A model generated the notes under the pieces. That model had not been told where the DNA came from. It did no database searches and worked only from the letters and a program-made list of their open reading frames with translations. 64,000 nucleotides of DNA from Bradyrhizobium sp. U87765 SZCCT0048 (GTDB lineage Bacteria; Pseudomonadota; Alphaproteobacteria; Rhizobiales; Xanthobacteraceae). The position numbers were made by a program, and so were the translations under genes. Shown piece by piece: positions 33,919-42,696 of this stretch. Where the stretch lies: NCBI RefSeq assembly GCF_018131225.1, contig NZ_JAFCMM010000001.1:806001-870000 (forward strand), in the 5' to 3' direction. The stretch's first letter is position 1. Every line of letters starts with the position of its first letter.

Positions 33919-35667
33919 ATGTTGAGTTCGGCCCCCCTCGCCCCGTTTGGGCGCGTCATCGTGGTCCGCGGGTCGCAAGCCCGCCTGGGCGTGCTCGGCT
34001 CGGGCCAGATCGGGCAGGCCGAGGCGCGCGCCACCGTCGGCCGCTTCGTCAGCATCCGCTCCGGCAATGCCGCGATCATCGCCATCATCACCGAAGTGAC
34101 CTGCGAGCACCTGCCGACGGGGCGCGAGTTCATCGCGGTTGCCTCGGTCGACCTGCTCGGCGAGATCCAGGGGGATGCGGCACCCCGCTTCCAGCGCGGC
34201 GTCACCGGTTATCCGGCGATCGGCGACATCGCCAACCTCACGACCAACCAGGAACTGCGCACCATCTACACGCCGGCGCGCGCCGACCACATCCATGTCG
34301 GCACGCTGCAGCAGGATTCGAGCGTGCAGGCCTACATCGACGTCGAGGAGATGCTGAACAAGCATTTCGCTGTGCTCGGTTCGACCGGCGTCGGCAAGTC
34401 GACGGGCGTGTCGCTGCTGCTCAACGAAATCCTGCAGGCGCGGCCGAACCTGCGCATCTTCCTGCTCGACGTGCACAACGAGTACGGCCGCTGCTTCGGC
34501 AACCGCGCGCTGGTGCTCAACCCGCGCAACCTCAAGCTGCCGTTCTGGCTGTTCAACTTCGAGGAAATCGTCGACGTGTTCTTCGGCGGCCGCCCCGGCG
34601 TGCCCGAAGAGGTCGAGGTGCTGGCGGAGACGATCCCGCTCGCCAAGGCGATGTACACCCAGTACCAGAATTCGGACCGGCTCGGCGTCAAGCGGATCGA
34701 GCCGAGGACCACCGGCTTCACCGCCGACACCCCGGTGCCCTATCGCCTCGTCGACCTGACGTCGCTGATCGACGAGCGCATGGGCAAGCTGGAAAACCGC
34801 TCCTCGCGCATCGTCTACCACAAGTTGCTGTCGCGCATCGAGACGGTCAAGAACGACCCGCGCTACACCTTCATGTTCGACAACGCCAATGTCGGCGGCG
34901 ACACCATGGCGGAGGTCATCAGCCACCTGTTCCGCATGCCGGCGAACGGCAGGCCGATGACCATCATGCAGCTCGCCGGCTTCCCGGCCGAGGTGGTCGA
35001 CGCTGTGGTGTCGGTGCTGTGCCGCATGGCGTTCGACTTCGGGCTGTGGAGCGACGGCGCCTCACCGATGCTGTTCGTGTGCGAGGAAGCCCATCGCTAC
35101 GCCTCCGCCGACCGCAGCATCGGCTTCGGCCCGACTCGCAAGGCGGTGTCGCGCATCGCCAAGGAAGGCCGCAAGTACGGCGTCTATCTCGCGCTGATCA
35201 CCCAGCGCCCCGCCGAGCTCGATCCCACCATCATTTCCCAGTGCAGCACGCTGTTCGCGATGCGCCTCGCCAACGACCGCGACCAGGCGCTGTTGCGCTC
35301 GGCCGTATCCGACGCCGCCGCGAACCTGTTGTCGTTCGTCCCCTCGCTCGGCACCCGCGAGGTGCTGGCGTTTGGCGAAGGCGTGGCGCTGCCGACGCGC
35401 CTGCGCTTCAAGGAAGTTCCGCCGCAGCAATTGCCGCGCGGCGAGGCCACCGTCGCCACCGTGGCGACCACCGGCCGCGGCCAGGACATGCATTTCGTCG
35501 CCTCGGTGCTGGAGCGCTGGCGCGGCGCCACGACCGCCCGCGACGTGCCCAACGATCCCTCGTTCATCGACAAGCTGCCGCCGCGGACGCTGGACTCGCC
35601 GCTGCTGCAGCCGTCGATGGGGCTCGATCCCGACCGCTTCCAGCTCCTCAAGAAGCCGTTGCGCTGA
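33919..35667 (+). CDS. HerA-like ATP-binding protein (HAS-barrel plus FtsK/HerA ATPase)
   Basis: A 582-residue P-loop ATPase. The N-terminal 100 residues look like the HAS-barrel of HerA proteins. Walker A is GSTGVGKST at residues 154-162, with LRIFLLDVHNEYG following. A Walker-B-like segment reads MLFVCEEAHRYAS, and the HerA/DUF87 blocks include RIAKEGRKYGVYLALITQRPAELDPTIISQCSTLFAMRLAN. HerA forms hexameric DNA-translocating motors, in archaea with the nuclease NurA. No NurA or SIR2 partner is adjacent, so its role here (DNA repair, processing or defence) is undecided. The start codon ATG is preceded by a weak site. Confidence 0.88.
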   Translation: MLSSAPLAPFGRVIVVRGSQARLGVLGSGQIGQAEARATVGRFVSIRSGNAAIIAIITEVTCEHLPTGREFIAVASVDLLGEIQGDAAPRFQRGVTGYPAIGDIANLTTNQELRTIYTPARADHIHVGTLQQDSSVQAYIDVEEMLNKHFAVLGSTGVGKSTGVSLLLNEILQARPNLRIFLLDVHNEYGRCFGNRALVLNPRNLKLPFWLFNFEEIVDVFFGGRPGVPEEVEVLAETIPLAKAMYTQYQNSDRLGVKRIEPRTTGFTADTPVPYRLVDLTSLIDERMGKLENRSSRIVYHKLLSRIETVKNDPRYTFMFDNANVGGDTMAEVISHLFRMPANGRPMTIMQLAGFPAEVVDAVVSVLCRMAFDFGLWSDGASPMLFVCEEAHRYASADRSIGFGPTRKAVSRIAKEGRKYGVYLALITQRPAELDPTIISQCSTLFAMRLANDRDQALLRSAVSDAAANLLSFVPSLGTREVLAFGEGVALPTRLRFKEVPPQQLPRGEATVATVATTGRGQDMHFVASVLERWRGATTARDVPNDPSFIDKLPPRTLDSPLLQPSMGLDPDRFQLLKKPLR

Positions 35668-35805
35668 CAACGAACGGCGGGGTTTTCGCGCCTGCGCCCA
35701 CGCCGGCTCCTGAGGAGTCCGGCGGATCTGCGGTCTGGACGCTCGGCCGTTCTTTCAGCATGCTGCCGTCACGCACCGTCGCGTTCTGTCCGCAGAGATC
35801 ATCGC

Positions 35806-36381
35806 ATGACCCAGCCCCAACGCTTTCCGCTGCCTTCGCTCGCCGAGCTGCCAGAGGACATCCGCACCCGCATCCTCGGCGTGCAGGAAAAGTCGGGCTT
35901 CGTGCCCAACGTGTTCATGACGCTGGCGCGGCGACCGGACGAATTCCGCGCCTTCTTCGCCTATCACGACACGCTGATGGACAAGGACGGCGGCCTCTCC
36001 AAGGCCGAACGCGAGATGATCGTGGTCGCCACCAGCGCCATCAACCAGTGCCTGTATTGCGTGATCGCCCACGGTGCGGTGCTGCGCATTCGCGCCAGGA
36101 AGCCGCTCGTCGCCGACCAGATCGCGGTCAACTACCGCAAGGCGGACATCACCGAACGCCAGCGCGCCATGCTGGATTTCGCGGTCAAGGTAACGACCGC
36201 CTCGCATACGCTCGGCGAGAGCGACTACGCCGCGCTGGCCGCGCACGGCTTCAATGATGAGGAGATCTGGGACATCGCCGCGATCGCGGCGTTCTTCGGC
36301 ATGTCGAACCGGATCGCCAACTTCACGAACACGCTGCCGAACGACGAGTTCTACCTGATGGGACGGCTGCCGAAGGCCTGA
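35806..36381 (+). CDS. peroxidase-related protein of the AhpD/carboxymuconolactone decarboxylase family
   Basis: A 191-residue CMD/AhpD-like protein, matching the uncharacterised peroxidase-related group. The catalytic motif is NQCLYCVIAHG with the Cys-x2-Cys pair and the downstream His needed for peroxide reduction. The N-terminus reads RFPLPSLAELPEDIRTRI and the C-terminus ends in NDEFYLMGRLPKA. The ATG is at 35806, 138 nt after the HerA-like gene. A bidirectional hairpin at 36395-36432 separates it from the convergent ParB-like gene. Confidence 0.92.
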   Translation: MTQPQRFPLPSLAELPEDIRTRILGVQEKSGFVPNVFMTLARRPDEFRAFFAYHDTLMDKDGGLSKAEREMIVVATSAINQCLYCVIAHGAVLRIRARKPLVADQIAVNYRKADITERQRAMLDFAVKVTTASHTLGESDYAALAAHGFNDEEIWDIAAIAAFFGMSNRIANFTNTLPNDEFYLMGRLPKA

Positions 36382-36394
36382 GCCGCCAGAAACT

Positions 36395-36432
36395 GCGGGA
36401 CGCGAAGCGGCCGGATGCCGCTCGCGCCCCGC
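36395..36432. terminator. bidirectional hairpin between convergent genes
   Basis: A long imperfect stem (GCGGGaCGCGaAGCGGC pairing with GCCGCTCGCGcCCCGC, with one mismatch and one bulge, 5-nt loop) fills the 58-nt gap between the peroxidase-related gene and the convergent ParB-like gene. It is followed by GCTGCTTTC on the plus strand and by GCAGTTTC on the minus strand; both have only TTT. Confidence 0.55.
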
Positions 36433-36439
36433 GCTGCTT

Positions 36440-37063
36440 TCAGTCTTCCGCAGCCGGTCCGCACCAGCCCGGCAGGTAGATTGCGTCCTGGCTCTTGGCG
36501 AGCGTCAGCGCCTTCTCCACCGCCTTGTCGAAGTCGGCCTCGACAGACTTGCGCGACATCCGGTTGCGCAGGAAATCCGCCCACACGAACTCGCTGAACG
36601 GCGTCGTATCCTTGGCGAAGCCGCCGATCCGGCGCAGCTCGCCGGCAAGGCTGCGGAACGGATCGTCCTTCAGTTGGGACACCGTCTTCGGCAGCTTGCT
36701 GTAGCTCATGCGGGTGCCCTTGGAATCGTAGGGGTAGACCCAGCGGCGGGCTTCCATCACGTTCCAGAACAGCTTGGGATCGACCATGGTGAGGTCCGCG
36801 ACCACCGTCACCAGGATATCCTTGACGCCTTCCTCGTGCAGCGCGCGCGACAGATGGTGGTGATCGATCACGTAATGCTTGCGTCCGGGGCCCAGCACCA
36901 CCGGGATCATGTGGCTGCCGAGCATCTGGGCGCGCTTCTTCGGCTTGTGGTCGCGCCAGCGCTTGCGCTTCTCCTTGACCTCGCGCATGCCGACCGTGAG
37001 CTGGGTCGGCTTCAGCGACAGGATCGGAACGGGCTGCAGGATCGGTTCACGCTTGTTACTCAT
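36440..37063 (-). CDS. ParB-like (ParBc_2 / putative nuclease-type) protein
   Basis: A 207-residue protein with the ParB/sulfiredoxin-like fold of the ParBc_2 type. Key segments are LKPTQLTVGMREVKEKRKRWR, MIPVVLGPGRKHYVIDHHHLSRALHEEGVKDILVTVVADL (the conserved D-HHH motif) and DPKLFWNVMEARRWVYPYD. Similar proteins are called chromosome-partitioning-like or ParB-like nucleases, but no parA or parS is nearby, so it is not likely to be the partitioning ParB. It is convergent with the peroxidase-related gene and monocistronic. Confidence 0.85.
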   Translation of the reverse strand: MSNKREPILQPVPILSLKPTQLTVGMREVKEKRKRWRDHKPKKRAQMLGSHMIPVVLGPGRKHYVIDHHHLSRALHEEGVKDILVTVVADLTMVDPKLFWNVMEARRWVYPYDSKGTRMSYSKLPKTVSQLKDDPFRSLAGELRRIGGFAKDTTPFSEFVWADFLRNRMSRKSVEADFDKAVEKALTLAKSQDAIYLPGWCGPAAED

Positions 37064-37389
37064 TCAGAAAACTCCTCAATGACTCGTTTTCAATCGATTG
37101 CGTCAAATGCACCGCGACTGCGATGCGCGACGTGGCATCCGTGATCCCAGTCCCACCCCGAAGCGCCTGCCCGGACATGCCCATCCCGCCCGTCTCCGCG
37201 CGCCCTGACAAGGCGCGCGCGAAGCGCCGGGATTCGCAAGGTTAGATCGCCGCGCTCCCGCTTCGCAAGCCGCTGCCATGCGCTGATCAAAACCCTGCGA
37301 TCCCCGGACGCCATGCATTTACCCCGTTCCGGTGCGCGGCGATCGTGCTAGGCTCGCACATCGACATTTCATCAGCGGGCTTCAATTTC
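37064..37389. other. intergenic region, divergent, between ParB-like and small membrane protein genes
   Basis: 326 nt holding the promoters for the two flanking genes. Short reading frames on both strands look noncoding. No convincing promoter pair, palindrome or RNA was identified. Confidence 0.5.
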
Positions 37390-37794
37390 ATGTCGAGCCG
37401 GCAACCGGTCGTGACCGATGACGATCATCGCGTCATCCCGTTCAGACCGCGGACCCTCGCCAGACCGCCCGGGCACCCGCGAGCGGTGCTGCAGGACAAT
37501 CGTGCAACGGATCATCGCGCGACAAACAATGGCGGCGTCGCCCGTCTCCATGTCGTCAAAAGCATACCGGATGCCGATTCCTCCACGGCGTCCCCGGACG
37601 ACTATCGCCACCGCATGCTGATCAATCTCGCGGCCCTGATGTTCACGCTGCTGCTCACCGGGGCCGGCGTATGGCTGGCGACGACCATCGCGGACATGCG
37701 ACGCACCCAGGATTGCGTCCTGGTCGGCCGTCGCGATTGCGGCAAGCTGCCCCCGCTGTTCGAGATGGCTCCCTCCCACCCGGAAGCCATCTGA
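37390..37794 (+). CDS. small protein with one C-terminal membrane segment, unknown function
   Basis: A 134-residue protein that starts MSSRQPVVTDDDHRVIPFRPR; the ATG at 37390 is preferred to an upstream in-frame one. The first 90 residues are polar and likely disordered. A hydrophobic helix at about 93-111 (INLAALMFTLLLTGAGVWLATTI) is followed by a short tail with two cysteines (DCVLVGRRDCGK). The N-terminal VIPFRPR motif and single TM are, in my experience, typical of small Bradyrhizobium-group proteins of unknown role. It stands upstream of the lipid A cluster on the same strand, 368 nt away. Confidence 0.55.
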   Translation: MSSRQPVVTDDDHRVIPFRPRTLARPPGHPRAVLQDNRATDHRATNNGGVARLHVVKSIPDADSSTASPDDYRHRMLINLAALMFTLLLTGAGVWLATTIADMRRTQDCVLVGRRDCGKLPPLFEMAPSHPEAI

Positions 37795-38162
37795 CCCGCG
37801 CGGCAGACGTCGGACTGCCGAATCGCACGACCGGTCGCTGAAGCACAATGACGGTCGCCACCCACCGATATGATCCGTCGGTGCGACCGCCGGCCACCAG
37901 AAATCCACGATTGCCGTGTGCCGTGCCGGCTGCGAATCGCTCGCCGCCCAGGCCATGCACCCACCATGCGGGCCGGATCAGCCGCGGTGCGCAACGGCGG
38001 GTGGCGGGTTCCACACCCGGCCCGCGCTGGCATTGAACTCAAGCCGGCGCTCCGATATACGGGCATTCGACTTCATGCCGGAGGATGGGCCCTTCCCGGC
38101 ACGACCACTCTTGCGACCTGCCCAAAAACGGCAATTCTCGCAAATACATCAAAGGCTTAATA
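37795..38162. other. upstream region of the lipid A very-long-chain fatty acid cluster
   Basis: 368 nt without a supported gene. It contains the promoter candidate at 38033-38061 and the AAAGG site before acpXL. The rest shows no recognised element. Confidence 0.5.
38033..38061 (+). promoter_or_regulatory. candidate promoter of the acpXL cluster
   Basis: TTGAAC at 38033-38038 and TATACG at 38056-38061 are 17 nt apart and point towards acpXL, leaving a leader of about 95 nt. Each hexamer matches the consensus at 4 of 6 positions, so this is a moderate prediction. Confidence 0.35.
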
Positions 38163-38444
38163 ATGACAGCCACATTCGATCAGGTCGCCAATATCATTGC
38201 CGAGACCTGCGATATCCCTCGCGACACGATCACCCCCGAGAGCCACGCCATCGACGACCTCGGTATCGACAGCCTCGACTTCCTGGACATCGCATTTGCG
38301 ATCGACAAGGCGTTCGGCATCAAGCTGCCGCTCGAAAAGTGGACCCAGGAGGTCAACGACGGCAAGGCGACCACCGAGCAGTACTTCGTCCTGAAGAACC
38401 TCAGCGCGCGCATCGACGAACTGGTCGCCGCCAAGGGCGCGTAA
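38163..38444 (+). CDS. acpXL: acyl carrier protein AcpXL
   Basis: A 93-residue specialised acyl carrier protein for the 28-carbon hydroxy fatty acid of rhizobial lipid A. The phosphopantetheine site is [15 protein letters not shown] with Ser37. It is longer than the housekeeping AcpP and ends [12 protein letters not shown]. It opens the six-gene cluster acpXL-fabZXL-fabF2XL-fabF1XL-adh2XL-lpxXL, all on the plus strand; fabZXL follows after 12 nt. The short in-frame extension upstream of the ATG at 38163 is not family-like. Confidence 0.95.
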   Translation: MTATFDQVANIIAETCDIPRDTITPESHAIDDLGIDSLDFLDIAFAIDKAFGIKLPLEKWTQEVNDGKATTEQYFVLKNLSARIDELVAAKGA

Positions 38445-38456
38445 GCCCGGGCCGCC

Positions 38457-38930
38457 ATGAATCTTGCATACTTTCAGTTGATCGACCGCATCGCCGCTCT
38501 CGACGTCGGCGCGCGGACGATCACGGTCGAGGCCAACGTCCCCGAGACCAGCACCATTTTCGAAGGCCACTTCCCCGGCTATCCGCTGATGCCGGGCGTG
38601 CTGCTGATCGAAGCGATGGCGCAGACCTCGGGCTGGCTGCTGATCGCGATGATGAAGTTCGAACGCATGCCGTTCCTGGCCGCGGTGAAGGAAGCCAAGA
38701 TGCGCACCTTCATCGCGCCCGGAGAGCGCCTGACGATCGACGCCAGCATCGCTCATGAAGGCTCCGGCTTCGCCGTGACCGAAGCTCGCGTTTCTGTGGA
38801 CGGCAAGCTGCGCTGCAACGCGACGCTGACCTTCCGCCACGTTCCCTTTCCCCATCCCGACCTGCGCCGCCACATGGATCTGATGGCGGACAAGCTCGGC
38901 TTCCCGAGACAGGTTATCGCTCATGGCTGA
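38457..38930 (+). CDS. fabZXL: FabZ-type 3-hydroxyacyl-ACP dehydratase of the AcpXL cluster
   Basis: A 157-residue hot-dog-fold dehydratase. The active site is EGHFPGYPLMPGVLLIEAMAQTSG with His38 and Glu52, the FabZ pair. Later segments (FLAAVKEAKMRTFIAPGERLTI) fit the family. It should dehydrate long 3-hydroxyacyl-AcpXL intermediates during elongation. It overlaps the next gene by 8 nt, so the two are translationally coupled. Confidence 0.93.
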   Translation: MNLAYFQLIDRIAALDVGARTITVEANVPETSTIFEGHFPGYPLMPGVLLIEAMAQTSGWLLIAMMKFERMPFLAAVKEAKMRTFIAPGERLTIDASIAHEGSGFAVTEARVSVDGKLRCNATLTFRHVPFPHPDLRRHMDLMADKLGFPRQVIAHG

Positions 38931-40134
38931 CAAGCTGGCCGCCCCCCAACCCGACGACCGGGAAGCCTGGATCACCGGCATCGGCATCGCGTCGTCGCTG
39001 GGCATCGGTCTCGATGCCCATTGGGACGCGCTCGCCGAGCGCCGCGTCAATGTCGACGAGAGCGGCTTTGCGCCGTACGTCGTGCACCCGATGGTGCCGG
39101 TGTCGTTCGACGCCCAGATTCCGAAGAAGGGCGACCAGCGCCAGATGGAGGCCTGGCAGCGCATCGGCACCTACGCCGCCGGCCTTGCGCTCGATTCGGC
39201 CGGCGTGAAGGGCAACCAGGACATCCTGTCGCGTATGGACATGATCGTTGCCGCCGGCGGCGGCGAGCGCGATCTCGCCGTCGACAGCGGCATTCTCAAT
39301 GCCGAGGCACAGGGCAACGCGGCGCCCGGCTTTCTCAACGAACGGCTGCTCAACGACCTGCGCCCCACCCTGTTCCTGGCGCAGCTGTCGAACCTGCTCG
39401 CCGGCAACATCGCCATCGTGCACGGCGTCACCGGGTCGTCGCGCACCTTCATGGGCGAGGAAGCGGCCGGCGTCGACGCGGCCCGCATCGCGCTTGCGCG
39501 CATCAATGCCGGCCAGAGCGATATCGCGCTGATCGGCGCCGCCCACAACGGCGAGCGCAAGGACCTCCTGATGCTCTACGAGTTCGGCGACTTCAATCTC
39601 AGGGATCGCCATCAATCGGTGTGGGCGCGCACCGCCCAGCCGGGTTTCGCGCTCGGCTCCGGCGGCGTCTTCCTGGTCGTCGAATCGAAAGCCCACGCAC
39701 AGGCGCGCGGCGCCAAGCCGCTCGCGCGTCTCAGCCGCGTCGTCGCCGACCAGAGCCGCCGCAAGGCCACGGGCGAGGTCACCGCGACGCTCGACAAGCT
39801 GTGGGACCAGCTCAAGCCGGCCGGCGACAGGGTGGCGGTGATCACCGGCGCGACCGGTGCGGAGCCGGCCACCGCCGAGGAGCGTGCGTTCCTGGCCAAG
39901 CATCAGCCGCTCCCCGTGCGCGCCACCAACACCATGTTCGGCCACACGGTCGAGGCGCAGTTTCCGCTCGGCCTCGCGCTCGCGGCGCTGGCACTTTCGC
40001 GCGGCAAGTTGTTCCCGGCCAACGATCCCAGCGGGTTCGAGATTGAAATGTCCGAGGCGCCGAACCAGATAGTGGTCGTCGGCGCCGGCCATTGGCGCGG
40101 CGAAGGCATGGCGCTGGTCGAGGCCGTGCGCTGA
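38923..40134 (+). CDS. fabF2XL: FabF2XL: beta-ketoacyl-ACP synthase-like protein without catalytic Cys
   Basis: A 403-residue thiolase-fold protein in the position of FabF2XL. It keeps the KAS layout (WITGIGIASSLGIG, then MIVAAGGGERDLAVDSG), but at the nucleophile elbow it reads VTGSSRTFMGEE, with Ser172 where active synthases have the Cys of TACASG. The HGTGT His motif is replaced by ITGATGAEPAT. The NTMFGHTVEAQFPLG segment keeps the second His. It is therefore likely a non-condensing partner or chain-length factor for FabF1XL, similar in idea to polyketide KSbeta. The overlap with fabZXL indicates tight coupling. Confidence 0.88.
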   Translation: MADKLAAPQPDDREAWITGIGIASSLGIGLDAHWDALAERRVNVDESGFAPYVVHPMVPVSFDAQIPKKGDQRQMEAWQRIGTYAAGLALDSAGVKGNQDILSRMDMIVAAGGGERDLAVDSGILNAEAQGNAAPGFLNERLLNDLRPTLFLAQLSNLLAGNIAIVHGVTGSSRTFMGEEAAGVDAARIALARINAGQSDIALIGAAHNGERKDLLMLYEFGDFNLRDRHQSVWARTAQPGFALGSGGVFLVVESKAHAQARGAKPLARLSRVVADQSRRKATGEVTATLDKLWDQLKPAGDRVAVITGATGAEPATAEERAFLAKHQPLPVRATNTMFGHTVEAQFPLGLALAALALSRGKLFPANDPSGFEIEMSEAPNQIVVVGAGHWRGEGMALVEAVR

Positions 40135-40180
40135 TCGCGCGCGGACGCTGCGGGCCCGTTCGGGCCCCACTGGAGGAACG

Positions 40181-41461
40181 ATGACGGCAAAGCGTGACAA
40201 GTTCGGACGCCCGATCGTGGTCGTCACCGGTACCGGCGTGGTGACCTCGCTCGGCGCCGGCAAAACGGAGAACTGGTCCAAGCTCGTCGCTGGCCAGTCC
40301 GGCATCCGCACCATCACCCGCTTTCCGATCGATGGCATGAAGACCACGATGGCCGGCGCCGTCGACTTCGTCCCCGTCGATCCCTTCTCTTCGACCGACC
40401 TGTCCGAGCGCCTCGCCGATCTCGCCACCGAGGAAGCAATCGCCGAGGCCGGCATCGGCAGCAAGGGCGACTTCCCGGGCCCGCTGTTTCTCGCGGTCGC
40501 GCCGGTCGAGGTCGAGTGGCCGCAGCGCCAGATCCTGTCGCGCGCCACCGGCGCCACCAGCGACATCAACTACGACACCATGCTCAAGGTGTGCGGCGGC
40601 GGCCGCTTCACCGACTTCCATCGCCGCTTCCTGTTCGGCTCGGTCGCCGACCATCTCGCCGAACGTTTCGGCACCAAGGGATCGCCGATCTCGCTATCGA
40701 CCGCCTGCGCTTCCGGCGCCAGCGCGATCCAGCTCGGTGTCGAGGCCATCCGCCGCGGCGAAGCCGACGCGGCGCTGTGCGTCGCGACCGACGGTTCGGT
40801 CAATCCCGAAGCGCTGATCCGCTTCTCGCTGCTGTCGGCGCTGTCGACCCAGAACGATCCGCCGCAGGCCGCGGCGCGGCCGTTCTCGAAGAATCGCGAC
40901 GGCTTCGTCATGGCGGAAGGCGCCGGCGCGCTGGTGCTGGAGAGTTACGAATCGGCCACCGCCCGCGGCGCGAAAATTCTCGGCGTCGTCGCCGGCTGCG
41001 GCGAGCTCGCGGACTCGTTCCACCGCACCCGCTCCTCGCCGGACGGCAAACCGATCATCGGCTGCGTGCGCAACGCGCTCGCCGACGCCGGCATGACCCC
41101 GGAGCAGATTGATTACATCAACGCCCACGGCACCGGCACGCCCGAGAACGACAAGATGGAGTATCTCGGCATCTCCTCGGTGTTCGGCGAGCGCACCCAC
41201 ACGGTGCCGGTGTCGTCCAACAAGTCGATGATCGGCCATACGCTGTCGGCCGCGGGCGCGGTGGAAGCGGTGTTTTCGCTGCTGACGCTGGTGCACCAGC
41301 GCATTCCGCCGACCATCAACTACGAGGTTCCGGATCCGGCGATCCAGTTCGACGTCGTGCCCAACAAGGCCCGCGACGCCCGCGTCACCGCGGTGATGTC
41401 GAACTCGTTCGGCTTCGGCGGCCAGAACGCCTCGCTGATCCTGACCGGCGAGCCGGCCTGA
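40181..41461 (+). CDS. fabF1XL: FabF1XL: beta-ketoacyl-ACP synthase of the AcpXL cluster
   Basis: A 426-residue KAS II-type condensing enzyme with the complete triad: Cys176 in STACASGA, His316 in INAHGTGTPEND and His353 in NKSMIGHTLSAAGA (with Lys348). It opens VVTGTGVVTSLGAG. It probably performs the repeated condensations that build the C26-C28 acyl chain on AcpXL, perhaps as a heterodimer with the Cys-less FabF2XL encoded just upstream. GGAGGAACG precedes the ATG. Confidence 0.94.
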   Translation: MTAKRDKFGRPIVVVTGTGVVTSLGAGKTENWSKLVAGQSGIRTITRFPIDGMKTTMAGAVDFVPVDPFSSTDLSERLADLATEEAIAEAGIGSKGDFPGPLFLAVAPVEVEWPQRQILSRATGATSDINYDTMLKVCGGGRFTDFHRRFLFGSVADHLAERFGTKGSPISLSTACASGASAIQLGVEAIRRGEADAALCVATDGSVNPEALIRFSLLSALSTQNDPPQAAARPFSKNRDGFVMAEGAGALVLESYESATARGAKILGVVAGCGELADSFHRTRSSPDGKPIIGCVRNALADAGMTPEQIDYINAHGTGTPENDKMEYLGISSVFGERTHTVPVSSNKSMIGHTLSAAGAVEAVFSLLTLVHQRIPPTINYEVPDPAIQFDVVPNKARDARVTAVMSNSFGFGGQNASLILTGEPA

Positions 41462-41673
41462 CACAGACGCCCTCTGAATCGCGCCGGCCGCCCGTCGGGA
41501 CGGCCGCGGTCGCTCTGGCCACTCCCCCCGCGCTGGGGAAGCCCCGCCACGGCGTCCCCAGGCGGCCCGAAGGCCGGGCCTTGGCGGTTGACGCGCCGGC
41601 CCGGACGGGTGATACGCAGGGCGGCCGCAGAGGCCGCTAATCGCTATTTTGCCCCGTTTTCAGGACCGATCGC

Positions 41674-42696
41674 ATGCGCGCGCTGACCCTCGTTGCCGAC
41701 CGCCAGCTCATTGTGGCGGACACGGCCGCCCCGCCCCCACCGGGCGATGGCGAGGTCCAGATTCGCGTCAAGGCCGTCGCGCTCAATCACATCGACGTCT
41801 GGGGCTACCGCGGCATGGCATTCGCCAAGCGCAAGCTGCCGCTGGTGGTGGGCGCCGAAGCGTCCGGCGAGATCGCCGCGATCGGTGCGGGCGTCACCCG
41901 CTTCAAGGTCGGCCAGCCGGTGGTGATGTACGGCGCGCTGACCTGCGGCACCTGCAAGGCCTGCCGTGAAGGCCGTGACAACCTCTGCGAGAACGTCTCC
42001 GGCATCATGGGCTTCCATGTCGACGGCTTCGCCCGCGAGTTGCTCAACCTGTCCGAGCGGCTGGTGATCCCGGTGCCCGAAGGCGTCGGCCATCACGATG
42101 CCGCCTGCGCGCCGATCGCGTTCTCGACCGTGCAGCACATGCTGTTCGACAATGCGAAACTCGAGCCCGGCGAGACCGTGCTGGTGCAGGCCGGCGGCTC
42201 CGGCATCGGCACCGTCGCCATCAAGATGGCCAAGGCGATCGGCTGCACGGTAATCACGACCGTCGGCGACGATTCCAAGATCGAGGGCGTGAAAGCGCTC
42301 GGCGCCGACCATGTCATCAACTACCGCAAGGACCGCTTCGAGCACGAGACGCGCAAGATCACCAAGAAGAAGGGCGTCGACGTCGTGTTCGAACATGTCG
42401 GCGCCGACACCTTCAACGGCTCGCTGCTGACGCTCAAGCGCGGCGGCCGTCTCGTCACCTGCGGTTCGACCTCCGGCCCGACCACGACCCTCAACCTGAT
42501 GCAGCTGTTCCAGCAGCAGTACCGCATCATCGGCTCGTTCGGCGCCTCGATGCGCAACATCGCCGAGAGCCTCGACAAGATGGCTGGGGGCATGACACCG
42601 GTGATCGACACCGCGGTGCCGCTCGACGACGTCGCCTCGGCGCTGGCGCGCATGGAAAGCCGCCAGGTGTTCGGCAAGATCATCGTCCAGTTTTGA
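41674..42696 (+). CDS. adh2XL: zinc-type alcohol dehydrogenase-like protein of the AcpXL cluster
   Basis: A 340-residue MDR-family oxidoreductase (alcohol dehydrogenase / quinone oxidoreductase fold). The structural zinc site is present as Cys91, Cys94, Cys97 and Cys105 (TCGTCKACREGRDNLC). The catalytic zinc ligands of classical ADH are not: the usual Cys region reads ALNHIDVW and the GHE motif reads GAEASG. The NAD(P) motif is VQAGGSGIGTVAIKMA. In rhizobia this gene sits between fabF1XL and lpxXL. An enoyl-reductase-like step in long-chain elongation is possible, by inference. Its TGA overlaps the lpxXL ATG. Confidence 0.9.
   Translation: MRALTLVADRQLIVADTAAPPPPGDGEVQIRVKAVALNHIDVWGYRGMAFAKRKLPLVVGAEASGEIAAIGAGVTRFKVGQPVVMYGALTCGTCKACREGRDNLCENVSGIMGFHVDGFARELLNLSERLVIPVPEGVGHHDAACAPIAFSTVQHMLFDNAKLEPGETVLVQAGGSGIGTVAIKMAKAIGCTVITTVGDDSKIEGVKALGADHVINYRKDRFEHETRKITKKKGVDVVFEHVGADTFNGSLLTLKRGGRLVTCGSTSGPTTTLNLMQLFQQQYRIIGSFGASMRNIAESLDKMAGGMTPVIDTAVPLDDVASALARMESRQVFGKIIVQF

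Noticed and set aside
33480..36257. A 925-residue plus-strand frame spanning the HerA-like and peroxidase genes
   Set aside because: It is out of frame with both and has no motif; the HerA-like frame at 33919-35667 explains the DNA.
36440..37063. ParB-like gene as evidence of a replication or partition locus
   Set aside because: No parA, parS-like repeats or replication gene is nearby and the sequence fits the ParBc_2 group rather than canonical ParB.
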